A program made the position numbers and the translations under genes. A model generated the notes under the pieces. The model worked only from the letters and a program-made list of their open reading frames with translations, made no database searches and was not told where the DNA came from. Below are positions 11,640-21,115 of a stretch of DNA of 64,000 bases, piece after piece (the stretch's first letter is position 1; each line of letters starts with the position of its first letter). The stretch is from Diphasiastrum complanatum (Eukaryota > Streptophyta > Lycopodiopsida > Lycopodiales > Lycopodiaceae), in the NCBI GenBank assembly GCA_029204225.1, contig CM055108.1, forward strand, positions 4,588,735-4,652,734. Direction: 5' to 3'.

Positions 11640-13303
11640 TTCTACTTCTACCTACCTTGAATATTTTATTCTAAGATGGGTCTTTACTAAGCCAAAAGAG
11701 CTCAATTCATCTTTGGCATTTTTAGGACCCATACTCACAACATTAGATAGATTTTTCAATATTTTGACATTTAGCGCCTTCAGATTCACACAAATCCGCA
11801 TTTTGCCATTCTTCTTGGGTACTAGAACTATCGGCAATACCCATTCTGTGTGCTAGATTTCATAAATGAAATCTGCATCCATCAACTTTCGCAACTCCTG
11901 TTTGATCAGCTCTGTATAATTTGGGTTGCAGTGGTAGTAACGGCTTACCTTGGGGACTGCTCCATCTAGCAAGGGTATAGTGTGTTGGACTATTGTTGGT
12001 GGAATGCCCTTAAGATCACTATAACTCTAGGCAAAACAGTCTTTATACTCCACCAACAATGATCGTATTCTCTTGAACTGTGTGGGCGTTAACTGCTCTC
12101 CCACATGCACTATCTTTTCTTCTTCACCTGGCTCGGCCAGGTTCATCGGCTGTGTTCGTGCAGGTCCCTCGAAGACTTGTTCCGCTGGTGCCTGACTTTG
12201 ATCAGGTTCTTGTTGAGCTTGCGGCATCGTAATTACCACGTCGTCATCTCGTGAACTGACGCTCGTCGAGATTGCTCTTTCAGCATATTGATCTTAGCCC
12301 GACTGGTCATCTTTTGAATTTCTTTGACCTGTGTAGAAGATGACGTTGTATCTGAGTCCATCCTGATTGACTTCAAGGAATCCAACACCTTCTTTTTGTC
12401 CTTTTTTGTCATTTTAGTAGATCCGTCCTTGTTGCCTTTCATCGGAACTGTCGTGACATTCGCCTCGTGGTTGCGAATATCAACATCTACCGTAGCTAGC
12501 GCCTCTTCGAGTAGATCACTCCATCGGATCATCTGGTTGTAGTGTTGCTTCAACTGATTCTTCTTATTCACAGGTGCCTTGGGTGGATCGATCCTTGACA
12601 CTTTCACCATGGTAGACTTTTGCGGCGGTTGAGCTGGTACTTTCTTGATTCCGTAGTGATCTGGGTCCATGTGGTGTAGGACCTGGTCATCAGTTAGCTC
12701 AATCTTCTTATTATAAGTTAGAGCATGTTACCAAGGGACTAAATCATTGTCCACTAGGTTCTCAATAGGTTCCGTTGAGAGCCATGCTACGTTTATCATA
12801 TTCGTCCCAAATGTGATTGGTGTGTCCATAGTGTAACACTTGGGTGAAGATGTACTGGGTTCAGGATCTGATTCATATTGATATGCCCGACAGTCAATAG
12901 TTGCTAATGCATCCGGCCATCTCACAACATCTGTCTCTGAATCATAGTGACCTCCCTTGGCTGGGCTTGGGCAATCAATCGTGTGATCTATCGTAGATGA
13001 TCCGTCATCAGCCTTGGGTGCAATAGGTTCACATGTGGTTGGATCAACCTTCACAGCCTGCTCTCTGTTCTCGAAGGTGAGTTTCCTCGTGCCCCAGTTG
13101 TGTACTACTTGCGCAGTCCTCAACCATGGTCTTCCCAGTAATACACGGTATGCAGTTGGTATATCCATGACTACAAAAGTGATCACAAACTGCATGCCTG
13201 CTATTTTTACAGGGATATCGACAACTGCACCTTTTGGTTTCACGCAGGATTGATCTGCCAGCTTGATGGCAAATCTTGTTGGCTTCAACCCTTGTAGACC
13301 CCA
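11640..13303 (-). pseudogene. Ty3/Gypsy protease, linker and RT start
   Basis: On the - strand from 13303 the frame reads FAIKLADQSCVKPKG, then VMDIPTAYRVLLGRPWL and WGTRKLTFENR, the C-terminal half of a plant Gypsy aspartic protease; the catalytic Asp region is missing. A linker follows (12728-12232), then FEGPARTQPMNLAEPGEEEK, LTPTQFKRIRSLL and YKDCFA, and after stops the RT entry motif PIVLVPKKNGKMRICVNLK (11837-11780). The RT palm is deleted, and the frame passes to PKNAKDELSSFGLV, resembling the RT-RNase H connection. It is homologous to the + element at 15866-24094. Stops and deletions make it a pseudogene. Confidence 0.88.
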
Positions 13304-13429
13304 TTCTAGATTGTGTTGTGTAGCGTATGCAAGGAGCAGTCGTATGCTTGTCATCTTGACCATCGGCAAATATGTGTCGAAATAATCAACACCATACCTT
13401 TGTGTGTAGTCCTTTGCGACAAGCCTTGG
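13304..13429 (-). pseudogene. Copia RT fragment fused in frame to Gypsy sequence
   Basis: Within one open frame of 348 residues (13774-12728), residues 116-157 read PRLVAKDYTQRYGVDYFDTY and LPMVKMTSIRLLLAYATQ. That is the Copia RT segment known as [20 protein letters not shown] and KMTTIRLLLA. It is preceded by Ser/Thr/Pro-rich sequence following the accessory ORF and followed by Gypsy protease. About 42 residues of one superfamily are thus spliced into another without breaking the frame, presumably by template switching or recombination. Confidence 0.85.
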
Positions 13430-13792
13430 AAGTGCGGATTCGAAGCCCGTGTTAAGAGTGAATGACGGGTTGGAGGTAGCGGCAAATGGTTGGGGTGGTG
13501 GTAGAAATGTAAGAGCAAGTGAGGAAGTTGGAGCTGTGGAAGTTGTCGTTGTGGACAGGAATACGCCCATAGAACTGGAATCAGAAGTGCCTACATCAAC
13601 TGAACTACCTGCTGTTGGTACCGTCTGTCTTCTTGCCGTAGCCTGTTGGAGAAGGGCTTCCTGTTGGGCTAAGACCTCTTTTGGGACCTGAGAGGGTTTA
13701 AGGCTCCCTCCGGATTCAGCATATTCAGTCCTGATGTCAGTGGATAAAATTTCTTGAGGTACGTTGGCTTTCATGCTGACTGCCTTCCCTTT

Positions 13793-14566
13793 CTACTTCT
13801 TAGTTGGTGGTGCTGATGAAACAGGTTCTGCTGGGATGGCTCGCTTCTTGGTGTTCGGATAGATATCCTCAAGCTCTTTGATGGCAACAGCCGCCCGAGA
13901 TCCCAACTGGTTGGTGACCAACATGTGGAGGAAATATCCACACTTGGTAGTTGGTTTCCTAGCTTTCAGGGCCCCGCACAGCTTATCTGATATCTTCTCA
14001 GCCCACTTGTAGTTCTGAGTGGGATTGTCCATAGTGATGGTCAAGGAGAAGAGATAGCTTGGTGGTATGTGATCCATCTTGGTAGTATGGACTTCGACTA
14101 TGGTGACGAGAATTTCTGATGCCGCCCAGAGATGGGAATCTGTGAGGAGGCGGATGGCAATCTCGTCGTTGGTTTGGGCAATAGTCTTGCCGTCCTTTGT
14201 CAAAAACTTGGTAAAGTACTTGGCATCATAATTCGTGCCTTTTCCATAGATCATCTCTCCGAGATTAAGAAATCCAATGCTCTGTATATGTGCAGGAGAG
14301 ATATTGATAATGGTGGAACTGCCACTCTTAGATGTGAGCTTAAATGTGTGGAATTCATCCGAATATGATGTGTAGGCCGCCCGGCTCATGCTCTTGCTCT
14401 GCTGGTCACGGAAGTGAGTCAGATCAAATCCAAGGTTTGTCAGTATATCCTTGTCCAGGATCAGCTGCTCAGCATAATTCTTGATACAGATCATAAAAAT
14501 ATCCCCTGAATAAGGCCTAGGGGACTTACGATGATGCAGAGAGAGTGAGGAGTCGGGGGAGGCCAT
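13793..14566 (-). CDS. Retroelement accessory ORF of unknown function (copy 1)
   Basis: The ORF has 257 residues, starting at ATG 14566-14564 in a good context (ACCATGG) and stopping at TAG 13793. After the stop the frame stays open as a Gln/Ser/Thr-rich tail into the Copia/Gypsy chimera, so the original protein was probably longer. It begins MASPDSSLSLHHRKSPRPYS and contains GFDLTHFRDQQSKSMSRAAY and AEKISDKLCGALKARKP. I do not recognise a family; plant Gypsy elements of the Athila/Tat type can carry an extra ORF 3' of integrase, and this sits in that position (integrase end at 15237, then a 0.67 kb spacer). A second copy is at 23810-24094. No signal peptide or clear membrane segment is visible. 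Confidence 0.75.
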   Translation of the reverse strand: MASPDSSLSLHHRKSPRPYSGDIFMICIKNYAEQLILDKDILTNLGFDLTHFRDQQSKSMSRAAYTSYSDEFHTFKLTSKSGSSTIINISPAHIQSIGFLNLGEMIYGKGTNYDAKYFTKFLTKDGKTIAQTNDEIAIRLLTDSHLWAASEILVTIVEVHTTKMDHIPPSYLFSLTITMDNPTQNYKWAEKISDKLCGALKARKPTTKCGYFLHMLVTNQLGSRAAVAIKELEDIYPNTKKRAIPAEPVSSAPPTKK

Positions 14567-14676
14567 GGTAGCAGAGATTCTAGATTGCTCTAGAAAGTTG
14601 AAAAATTCGGAAAAAATTTGGCATGAACTCAAGAGCAGAATATAGAATGAATTTGTGGAGAGAAAGGTGGAGGTTT

Positions 14677-14685
14677 GTATATAGA
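14677..14685 (-). promoter_or_regulatory. TATA box upstream of accessory ORF copy 1
   Basis: TCTATATAC on the - strand lies about 110 bases before the ATG at 14566. The same element at nearly the same spacing precedes copy 2 (23691-23702), and the flanking leader (CTCTCCAC, then TTCATGCCAA) is also shared. This suggests the ORF has its own transcript. Confidence 0.6.
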
Positions 14686-14689
14686 CTTT

Positions 14690-15236
14690 TTTGTTAGAAA
14701 TTTGCAACTTTACCCAGAAATCGTCCTCAGTGTCCACGATTTCCTACTAATGATCATGAATTTCAAGATAGTGTTCTGAGGGTCGACGAATTCTTGTAAG
14801 TAATTTTTGTGTCTCAAAATAGGAAAAATGTCTGACATAATAGAAATGTGTCTGATCAGAATTTGCGGAGATGACAGAGAAATTGTGGAGATTATTCTGA
14901 ACTTCAGCGAATTTTCTGCGAATTTTGTCAATGGGTATATGATGCAAAAAACTAACTTTTTCTATTTCTGAAAAGTTTGTTTCTAAGACAAAATTTGTGG
15001 AGGCTAAAAATGAATCGTGCACTGTAAAAAAGGGGTCAGGCGAATTCTATCTGAGATGGTGGTGAGACAAATATTCTGAAAAGAATGACTTTTGTGATTT
15101 TCTCAGAAAAAAAAAGTGATTGTATGCTTGATTAGATAGTATTTTGATGGTGTGAACAAGAAAACACAACAAAATTCGTTGAAATGACAGACAGGCAGTA
15201 AAGAAAAGTAAAGAAGAACTGTACGAAAGAAAACAA
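14690..15236 (-). other. Spacer between integrase and accessory ORF
   Basis: This is noncoding DNA, recognisably homologous on the - strand to the spacer of the + element at 23135-23690 (for example CATCTCAGATAGAATTCG, then TGACCCCTTT). Both spacers are rich in GAATTC-containing words such as GCGAATTCT. Confidence 0.7.
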
Positions 15237-15865
15237 CTAATACATATCAAGATAAAGACAGGGCTCATTGTACTTTCTCAATCTGCTCCCATTGACCAGA
15301 GTGTCTAGGATATCGCCTTAAAGGGTTTGGAGTTGTACATATCCAGAGAAAAAGATTTTCTGAATGACATAAGGTCCTTGGCCAGAAAATTTCAGTTTGC
15401 CTTTAAAGGCTTTGGCCTAGTAGAGAAGGACTTATCTCTGATTTCAGTTTTAAGGATCGATCATGTCATGTTTTTTGTCGACATTTGTAAACTTGTTGAG
15501 CATGGATGCTGATCTGACGTGTTTCACATATTTGTTCCAGATGGAATAATTTGTTTGCTAGGATTTGTCGATTATCTAGCTCAAGATTGTAGGCTACTCG
15601 AAGGGATGGAATATGGAATTCTACAAGCATCACAGATTCTTGGCCATATGCTAGCTGAAAAGGAGCTAAGCCTGTAGCTCTCTTCGGGGTGGTGCGATAA
15701 GCCCATAGAGCAGCATGAAGTTTTAGTTCCCAATCAGATCGGCTGGATTCGATGGTTTTGGTGAGAGTTCCACATAGGATTTTATTGGTGGATTCCGCTT
15801 GGCCATTACATCTTGGATAGTATGGAGAACTTTTACGATGTACCACAAAAAATTTGGAAAGAAGA
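15237..15865 (-). pseudogene. Ty3/Gypsy integrase C-terminal part
   Basis: On the - strand the sequence runs from FFPNFLWYIVKV through SSPYYPRCNGQAESTNKIL, which contains the third catalytic residue Glu of the D,D-E integrase, then LHAALWAYRTTPKRATGLAP and FQLAYGQESVML. It ends in the C-terminal domain with KPLKANWNFLA and, in a shifted frame, NGSRLRKYNEPC, with stop at 15239-15237. It is interrupted at 15866 by the 5' LTR of the + strand Gypsy. Frameshifts near 15840 and 15465 make it inactive. Confidence 0.9.
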
Positions 15866-16029
15866 TGTTAGCAACTGTGCTAACACAGAGAAAATAAAAA
15901 ATAAAAAAATAAAACTCCGTGGCATGTGTTTTGTAAGACCACGTATGAGTATCTGTCAATAAACTTCAAGCCATGGCATATGTTTTGTAAGTCCATGAGT
16001 AGAAGCTTAAATAATAATAAAATAGCTTA

Positions 16030-16128
16030 AACTTAGATTTAGAACTTAGACTTAGGAAACTTAAGATTAGAAATATTTTATCTTAAGTTATCCTAAGTTA
16101 AGAAAATTGAAGTTCTAAATCCTAAGTT
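16030..16128 (+). repeat. Large imperfect inverted repeat in the Gypsy LTR
   Basis: The arms 16030-16066 and 16081-16128 pair as three blocks: AACTTAG with CTAAGTT, ATTTAGAACTT with AAGTTCTAAAT (11 of 11), and CTTAGGA plus AACTTAAGA with TCTTAAGTT plus TCCTAAG. A 14-base loop and a 3/12-base internal bulge separate them, giving about 34 paired bases. If transcribed it would form a long hairpin RNA. Confidence 0.85.
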
Positions 16129-16328
16129 AGAAGTTCTAGATAATTATCATTCTATTTCATTTGTGTTCCCCTTGGAAAGGTGCATAGCTTGAGGGAAGGT
16201 GCTCGAGCCTCCTTTTGCCTCCTTTTCATCGGTTTTATTGTGGCATGTTCATTATTGCTTATTTGTTTAGTATTAGCCGCAATCTCATTTATTACCCTTC
16301 GGGTGTTAATCCAGAATTAGTCTAGTCA

Positions 16329-16424
16329 CCTTGCTAGTTGGGTAAGCCTTAGCAAGGATTTTTATTGTTGTTACTAATTAGTTTATTTCCGTTTCGGGCA
16401 CTAGTTGGGTAAGCCTTAGTGCTC
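16329..16424 (+). repeat. Twin hairpins with identical loops in the Gypsy LTR
   Basis: Hairpin 1 (16329-16357) has stem CCTTGCTA/TAGCAAGG; hairpin 2 (16396-16424) has stem GGGCACTA/TAGTGCTC with one G-U pair. Both are 8 bp and enclose the same 13-base loop GTTGGGTAAGCCT. The stems differ at several positions on both sides while keeping pairing, which points to selection on structure. Confidence 0.85.
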
Positions 16425-16550
16425 TCATTTTTGTCCATATTCCCGTTGAAGCTTATTGTAGAAACCTAAAAAGTGGACGACTCTCTACATCCCTATACTA
16501 CATCCGTAAGTAGATCTAGCCACCGCACTCACTAGAAAGACTTCCAACAT

Positions 16551-16564
16551 TGGCGTCGTTGCCG
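16551..16564 (+). other. Primer binding site, tRNA-Asp type
   Basis: TGGCGTCGTTGCCG matches the complement of the plant tRNA-Asp 3' end (TGGCGCCGTTGCCG) with one mismatch, one base after the LTR. This primer is typical of Athila/Tat-type plant Gypsy elements. Confidence 0.8.
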
Positions 16565-17385
16565 CTTTTTAAGTATTTTTCTACCTAGCTTCTTCTCCTT
16601 TTTTTCTTTTATTTCTTGCTTTCGTGTTGTATGTTTGCTTGTGTGCTTATCTCTATCTACCAACAAACAGCACGCGTCATCTCTCCAAGTCCTACATGAG
16701 CTGCGGAGCAACTTTTCAAACCAAGGGGAAGCAACAAAAGAGTCAACTTGGGCATTTTCTTCAAAAGAAGTGACCCAAGTGACCTTTTTCACAACCAAAC
16801 AGGTATATCAAAATTCGCCAGTCTGTCTGCAGCCCTAACAGACCCTGACCTTTCATTTTATCACCTCCACGAATTCTGACCACAATCAGATTTTGAGAAA
16901 ACAGCCTGTTATACTGTCAAAATCCCTTATTTCTCATCAAAATCTTTGTCTTAGAATTCGCTGACTTCACTGAGGCTAGATATCATTAAGATCAGTCCTT
17001 CAGCAGCTCCGCGAATTCTATCTCACAGATTTTGCCCGTTTACTAACAGAACATCATATCTTTCTCTACATTCCCTATCTGCCAGTCAAACCTCTCTGTT
17101 AGAATTTGCCCTCACAGCACACGATTTCCCTGTACTATCCGCGAATTCTGAAACGCCAATTTTTTTTCAAAAAATCTCAAAAATCACTATTTCGACATTC
17201 AGAAGACTTGTTCAGAATTCGCGAGTATTACAGTTAAATTTATCTGCCTCTCCACGATTTCTCAGCCTGTCTGCAAATTCTATAACAATCAGAAAGACCA
17301 ATTTTTGTCCTACACTATCCATTCTGCAAGCAAACTGCCCTTTTTGCCAAGTACAGTCCTGCCCTGCTCATCTGTATCTTGCATC
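16565..17385 (+). other. Gypsy 5' leader
   Basis: This is untranslated leader between primer site and gag. It is rich in GAATTC/GCGAATTCT words, which also fill the 3' spacer of the same element (23135-23690). An ATG at 17305 could extend gag N-terminally but has no homology support. Confidence 0.6.
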
Positions 17386-18800
17386 ATGTCTCGTCACTGT
17401 GCTGAATCTTCTAATCCGACTCCTCCACAAATGGAACGAAGAATTTCACGTATCGATGCACCAAAGTACGATGGAGAATTTGACCCAGTCCGATTTCTCC
17501 AAGACTTTGATAATGCATGCCGTTTTTATGGAGATACCTTTGAAACTAAAAAGCTTCGCCTATTTCTCATTGTACTCTATGGCACCACCAAGGAGTGGTA
17601 CTTGAATCTCAAAACTCCTGATCTTGCTTCTTGGACCACCCTCAAGGATGCTCTCATCAAGCATTTTAAACCATCCAAACTGACTTAGAGCCCGTTCATT
17701 CAAATTACTCATATCAAGATGCGTCGCGAAGAGTCTGTTCGAAACTACATTGAGCGTTTTAAACGTCTCAAAGTAGAATGTGTTGATGAAAATATCACTA
17801 AACGAATGGCCATAAAACTATTTTTAGTTGGATTGTCTAAAAACATCCGTCGTGAACTCAAACCAGTTGACCTTTATGAACTTAAAGATGTAATGACCGA
17901 TGCTATCCGTGAAGAAGACGAAGGTTCTGATGATGACTTTGACTATCGCGAAAAGAAATCTAAGAATCCGGATCGTCCTAACTCTAATAATATTGCTCAG
18001 TCTTCTAGACTTCTACATCAAATGAAAACCTGGCAAAAAGCTCAATAATCACATATGGATAAACTCACTGCCGATTTCCAAACCGCCATGAAACAGATTG
18101 CTGAGAAATCCTTTCCAGCAAGAGAAAATGTCTGGTGTCCAATCTTCTAACAGCATCACACTACTAATGAATGCCCTCAACTGCGAAATCATTTCCCAGC
18201 AACCACCAGACCCACCGTTTATCGAGCTTACCGCCCCTACCTGCCACAACAACTTGTGCCACGACCAGGGGTTTACCAACCACGACCACCTGCACCAAAT
18301 CAATATCCATCCCCACGTCAATAGTTTGTTGTTAACCAACCTGTCCCAGAAAACGCTGTCCATTATCTTGATCCGAATACCATCAATTCGGCCACCTACT
18401 ATGTGGAAGACAATACTCAACCACACTACTCTACTGAAACGGTTGTTTATTATACCTATGATTCTAATGCTCAATCACTGGATCCCAATGCCGAAGCTTA
18501 TAATCCAAACCAAGCTGTCTATGCTACACATCAACTACCCGCAATACGAGGATGCTTTATCTGTGTAGTTAAACATCCTAGTATTCGCTGCCCAGATAAA
18601 CTCTGTTTCCCTCTAGCTTGTGAAAATTGTGGTATTGAACATCACGTGAAGGACTGCCTATCCCGATCCAAACCTGCTGCTCCAGTCTGTTCAGTGCAAG
18701 TAGAAACTTTACCAGTTGAAACTCATCCTGCTTGGGTCTTGACTCGGGCACAAACCCAACGCCAAGCCCCTACACTTGCACCCAGCAAAATTCAACCGTA
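17386..18800 (+). pseudogene. Gypsy gag with zinc knuckles
   Basis: The start chosen is ATG 17386. The capsid region shows RRISRIDAPKYDGEFDPVRF, KLRLFLIVLYGTTKEWYLNL and LIKHFKPSKLT, a stop at 17686, then MRREESVRNYIERFKRLKVE and KRMAIKLFLVGLSKNIRREL, which is the retrotransposon gag domain. Further stops lie near 18046 and later. A degenerate first knuckle (WCPIF-stop-QHHTTNECP) lies near 18130-18190. Two more follow at 18552-18650: CFICVVKHPSIRC and CENCGIEHHVKDC, one residue shorter than the usual CX2CX4HX4C. Gag would package element RNA. Several stops make it nonfunctional. Confidence 0.88.
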
Positions 18801-20560
18801 GGTTGTTCCTCCAAGTGATGATTCAACCCCGATAGTTTATCCTCACCCATCTGAAGAAATTCGGCTGCATCATGAGTATCGCCAGCAAATCCGTAATGCC
18901 GACAAACAATCTTCCTCTTCTCATAAAGTACCTCACAAGCCCTTTGAAAGCAAAACCCTTGAAGGTACCGAAGTTTGGGGAGATTTACTACAAGCCAATG
19001 TCACTCTTCCCTTCCATGTCCTCTGGAAGCATGCTGGCCAGTGGAAACAACAGATCCAATCCAATACCACCACCATTATTGATGAGTTGTCTGAAATGCC
19101 CTTACATCTAACCAATCCACTCAGCGAATGAGGCCATCAAAATCCCAGCTACCCATCATCAATCCCGTGAAGTTTTAGCAGTACTCGATGGAGGTTCCGG
19201 GGTTAATATCATTTCCACATCTCTCATGATGGAATGGAATCTGAGAGACAAGCTAGCCAAACCTACTTGTCAGCTTCGAATGGCTGATCAAAGTGTGGTC
19301 CGACCTACCGGTTTCCTTCCGCACATGTTGATCAAACTAGGAGGTCTCAAATTTTCTGTTGACCTTGTAGTACTTGATATTCCCAATAATGCCTATTCTT
19401 ATGAATTACTACTTGGTCGTTCGTGGCTCACCAATGCACGAGTCGTTCATGACTGGAGCAAAGGCCGAGTCACTTTTGATAATCGTGACAATTTTGTCAC
19501 AATTGACTCAATGCAAACCTGCACGCATATATGACGAGGGATCCTCAACCACCAGCTCAATGTTTGAGCCATACCAGTCCAACCATGAAAAAGGTCATTA
19601 TGTTAAATCTACTGATATCATAAACTGGAGTCACGGTCTAGCTACCATTGACTATGTGAATGCCGATTACTGTGTTCAACATCGGGATAATTGTACCTCT
19701 CCACACCCAATCAATCACGACCAATTACTTGATCTAAATACACCCATCATCAATATCAATTTTGTTGATATTCTTCCACACCATGATGAGCTGTGAAATG
19801 TTGCATGGCTACCTACTAATGAATCAGACAATTTATTCGTTGATGATGAGAACGTCTTACGAATTCAGAATTGCCCAGAAGATATGGACATTTCTGATAT
19901 TCAAATACTCAACTATATGGAAGCACTTCCCCCAATGACCTATCCGCAACATGCTTCCAAGGTGGAATCCATTACCAAGGTTGCAAGTGAAAAACCTGAG
20001 ACAAAATTCTACCATCCCAAACGCCCACACTATCCATGGGATCTCTGTGAGGAGGATACTATCTTTCAAATTGATGATGAGAGAAAGAGAAAATGAAAAA
20101 ACCACTTCAAATCCAACCGCCAGGTGACCTCACAACTGTTCGGGAAGTTCCTGAGATTGCCTCTACACCCATCCCCAAAAAAGCACCATCTCGGCAAGAT
20201 AAAGGCAAGGCCCCCCTCGAATCTCCAGCCCATGATGTTTCTGCATACTTTAAGGACTATACGATCGAGGATGTCACAATCAAGTTACCCCAAGCTCAAT
20301 GTGAGCCCACTGGTAATTCACCCTACGAAGGCCCTGCACAAACCATAACCCTTTCCCTGAGTGAGCCAAATGAAACCAACGAATATCTTGTCCACATCGA
20401 AGCTCATCTCAATCGCGAACAACGAAGACAGCTTGAAAAGCTCGTGCGAAAATATCGACATATCTTTGCCTGGACCAATAAAGACATGAAAGGCGTCTCA
20501 CCCCAAGTAGTTGTGCACCGTATCCCACTTAAACCGGGTGCGAGGCCACTACGAGTCATC
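18801..20560 (+). pseudogene. Gypsy protease and protease-RT linker
   Basis: The aspartic protease is at about 19160-19534: VLAVLDGGSGVNIISTSL carries the catalytic Asp in the D-G-G-S form common in plant Gypsy, followed by QLRMADQSVVRPTGF, ELLLGRSWLTNARVVHDW and RVTFDNRDN. Stops upstream near 19129 and a frame change at 19532 break the polyprotein. The linker continues with KSTDIINWSHGLATIDYV, then KPLQIQPPGD and YEGPAQTITLSLSEPNETNE, the conserved lead-in to RT that is also present at 12232 (- strand) and 45454 (+ strand). Confidence 0.87.
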
Positions 20561-21115
20561 CGTACAGATGCAATCTCATCTATAAGGCCAAGATCAAAGA
20601 AGTATTACAATGCCTTTTAGATGCGGGATTAATATATGAAATTGAGTATACTGAGTGGGTCTCCCCAATTGTCATCGTCCCCAAGAAAAATGGAAAACTC
20701 CGGATCTGTGTCAATTTTAAGAAACTTAACGCCGTCATTGAACGTGATCATTTTCCATTACCTTTCGGAGAATCCATCTTAGAAAATCTAGCAGGAGATG
20801 AGGCTTACTCCTGCTTAGATGGCTTTAGTGGATATAATATGATCCAAATCGTCAAAGAAGATCAACACAAAACCACCTTTGCCACAGAATGGAGAACCTT
20901 TTGCTGGAAAGTCATGCCTTTTGGGCTCTGCAATGCTCCTAGCACCTTCCAACGTGTTATGCAAGTGGCCTTTTCCCAATAGATGGGCGATACCTTAGAA
21001 GTTTACTTGGACGATTTGGGAGCACATTCCGAAGAAATACGTCATCTGTCTGTGCTCAAAATTTATTTATCCAATGTCAACGCTTCGGTATCTCTCTTAA
21101 TCTTGAAAAATGCTA
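20561..21115 (+). pseudogene. Gypsy reverse transcriptase
   Basis: The order of motifs is IYEIEYTEWVSPIVIVPKKN, LRICVNFKKLNAVIERDHFP, CLDGFSGYNMIQIVKED, KTTFATEWRTFCWKVMPFGL, NAPSTFQRVMQVAF and the catalytic YLDDLGAHS at about 21004. A TAG at 20980-20982 lies just before the catalytic motif, and a frameshift separates the N-terminal part (near 20560). The catalytic Asp pair is intact but the ORF is broken. Confidence 0.92.

Larger units (their letters stand above)
15866..16549 (+). repeat. 5' LTR of the + strand Gypsy element (684 bp)
   Basis: It begins TGTTAGCAAC where homology to the - strand integrase breaks off, and ends TTCCAACA, one base before the primer site. TGTT/AACA ends fit an LTR. 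It carries a 99-bp foldback (16030-16128) and twin hairpins (16329-16424). The matching 3' LTR was not found; the element is truncated at about 24094. Confidence 0.8.

Noticed and set aside
15861-15870. Target duplication for the + strand Gypsy insertion into the - strand integrase
   Set aside because: The right end of the element is lost, so the flanking repeat cannot be verified; GAAGA at 15861-15865 has no identifiable partner.
18049-18474. 141-residue - strand open frame
   Set aside because: Antisense shadow of the Gypsy gag region.
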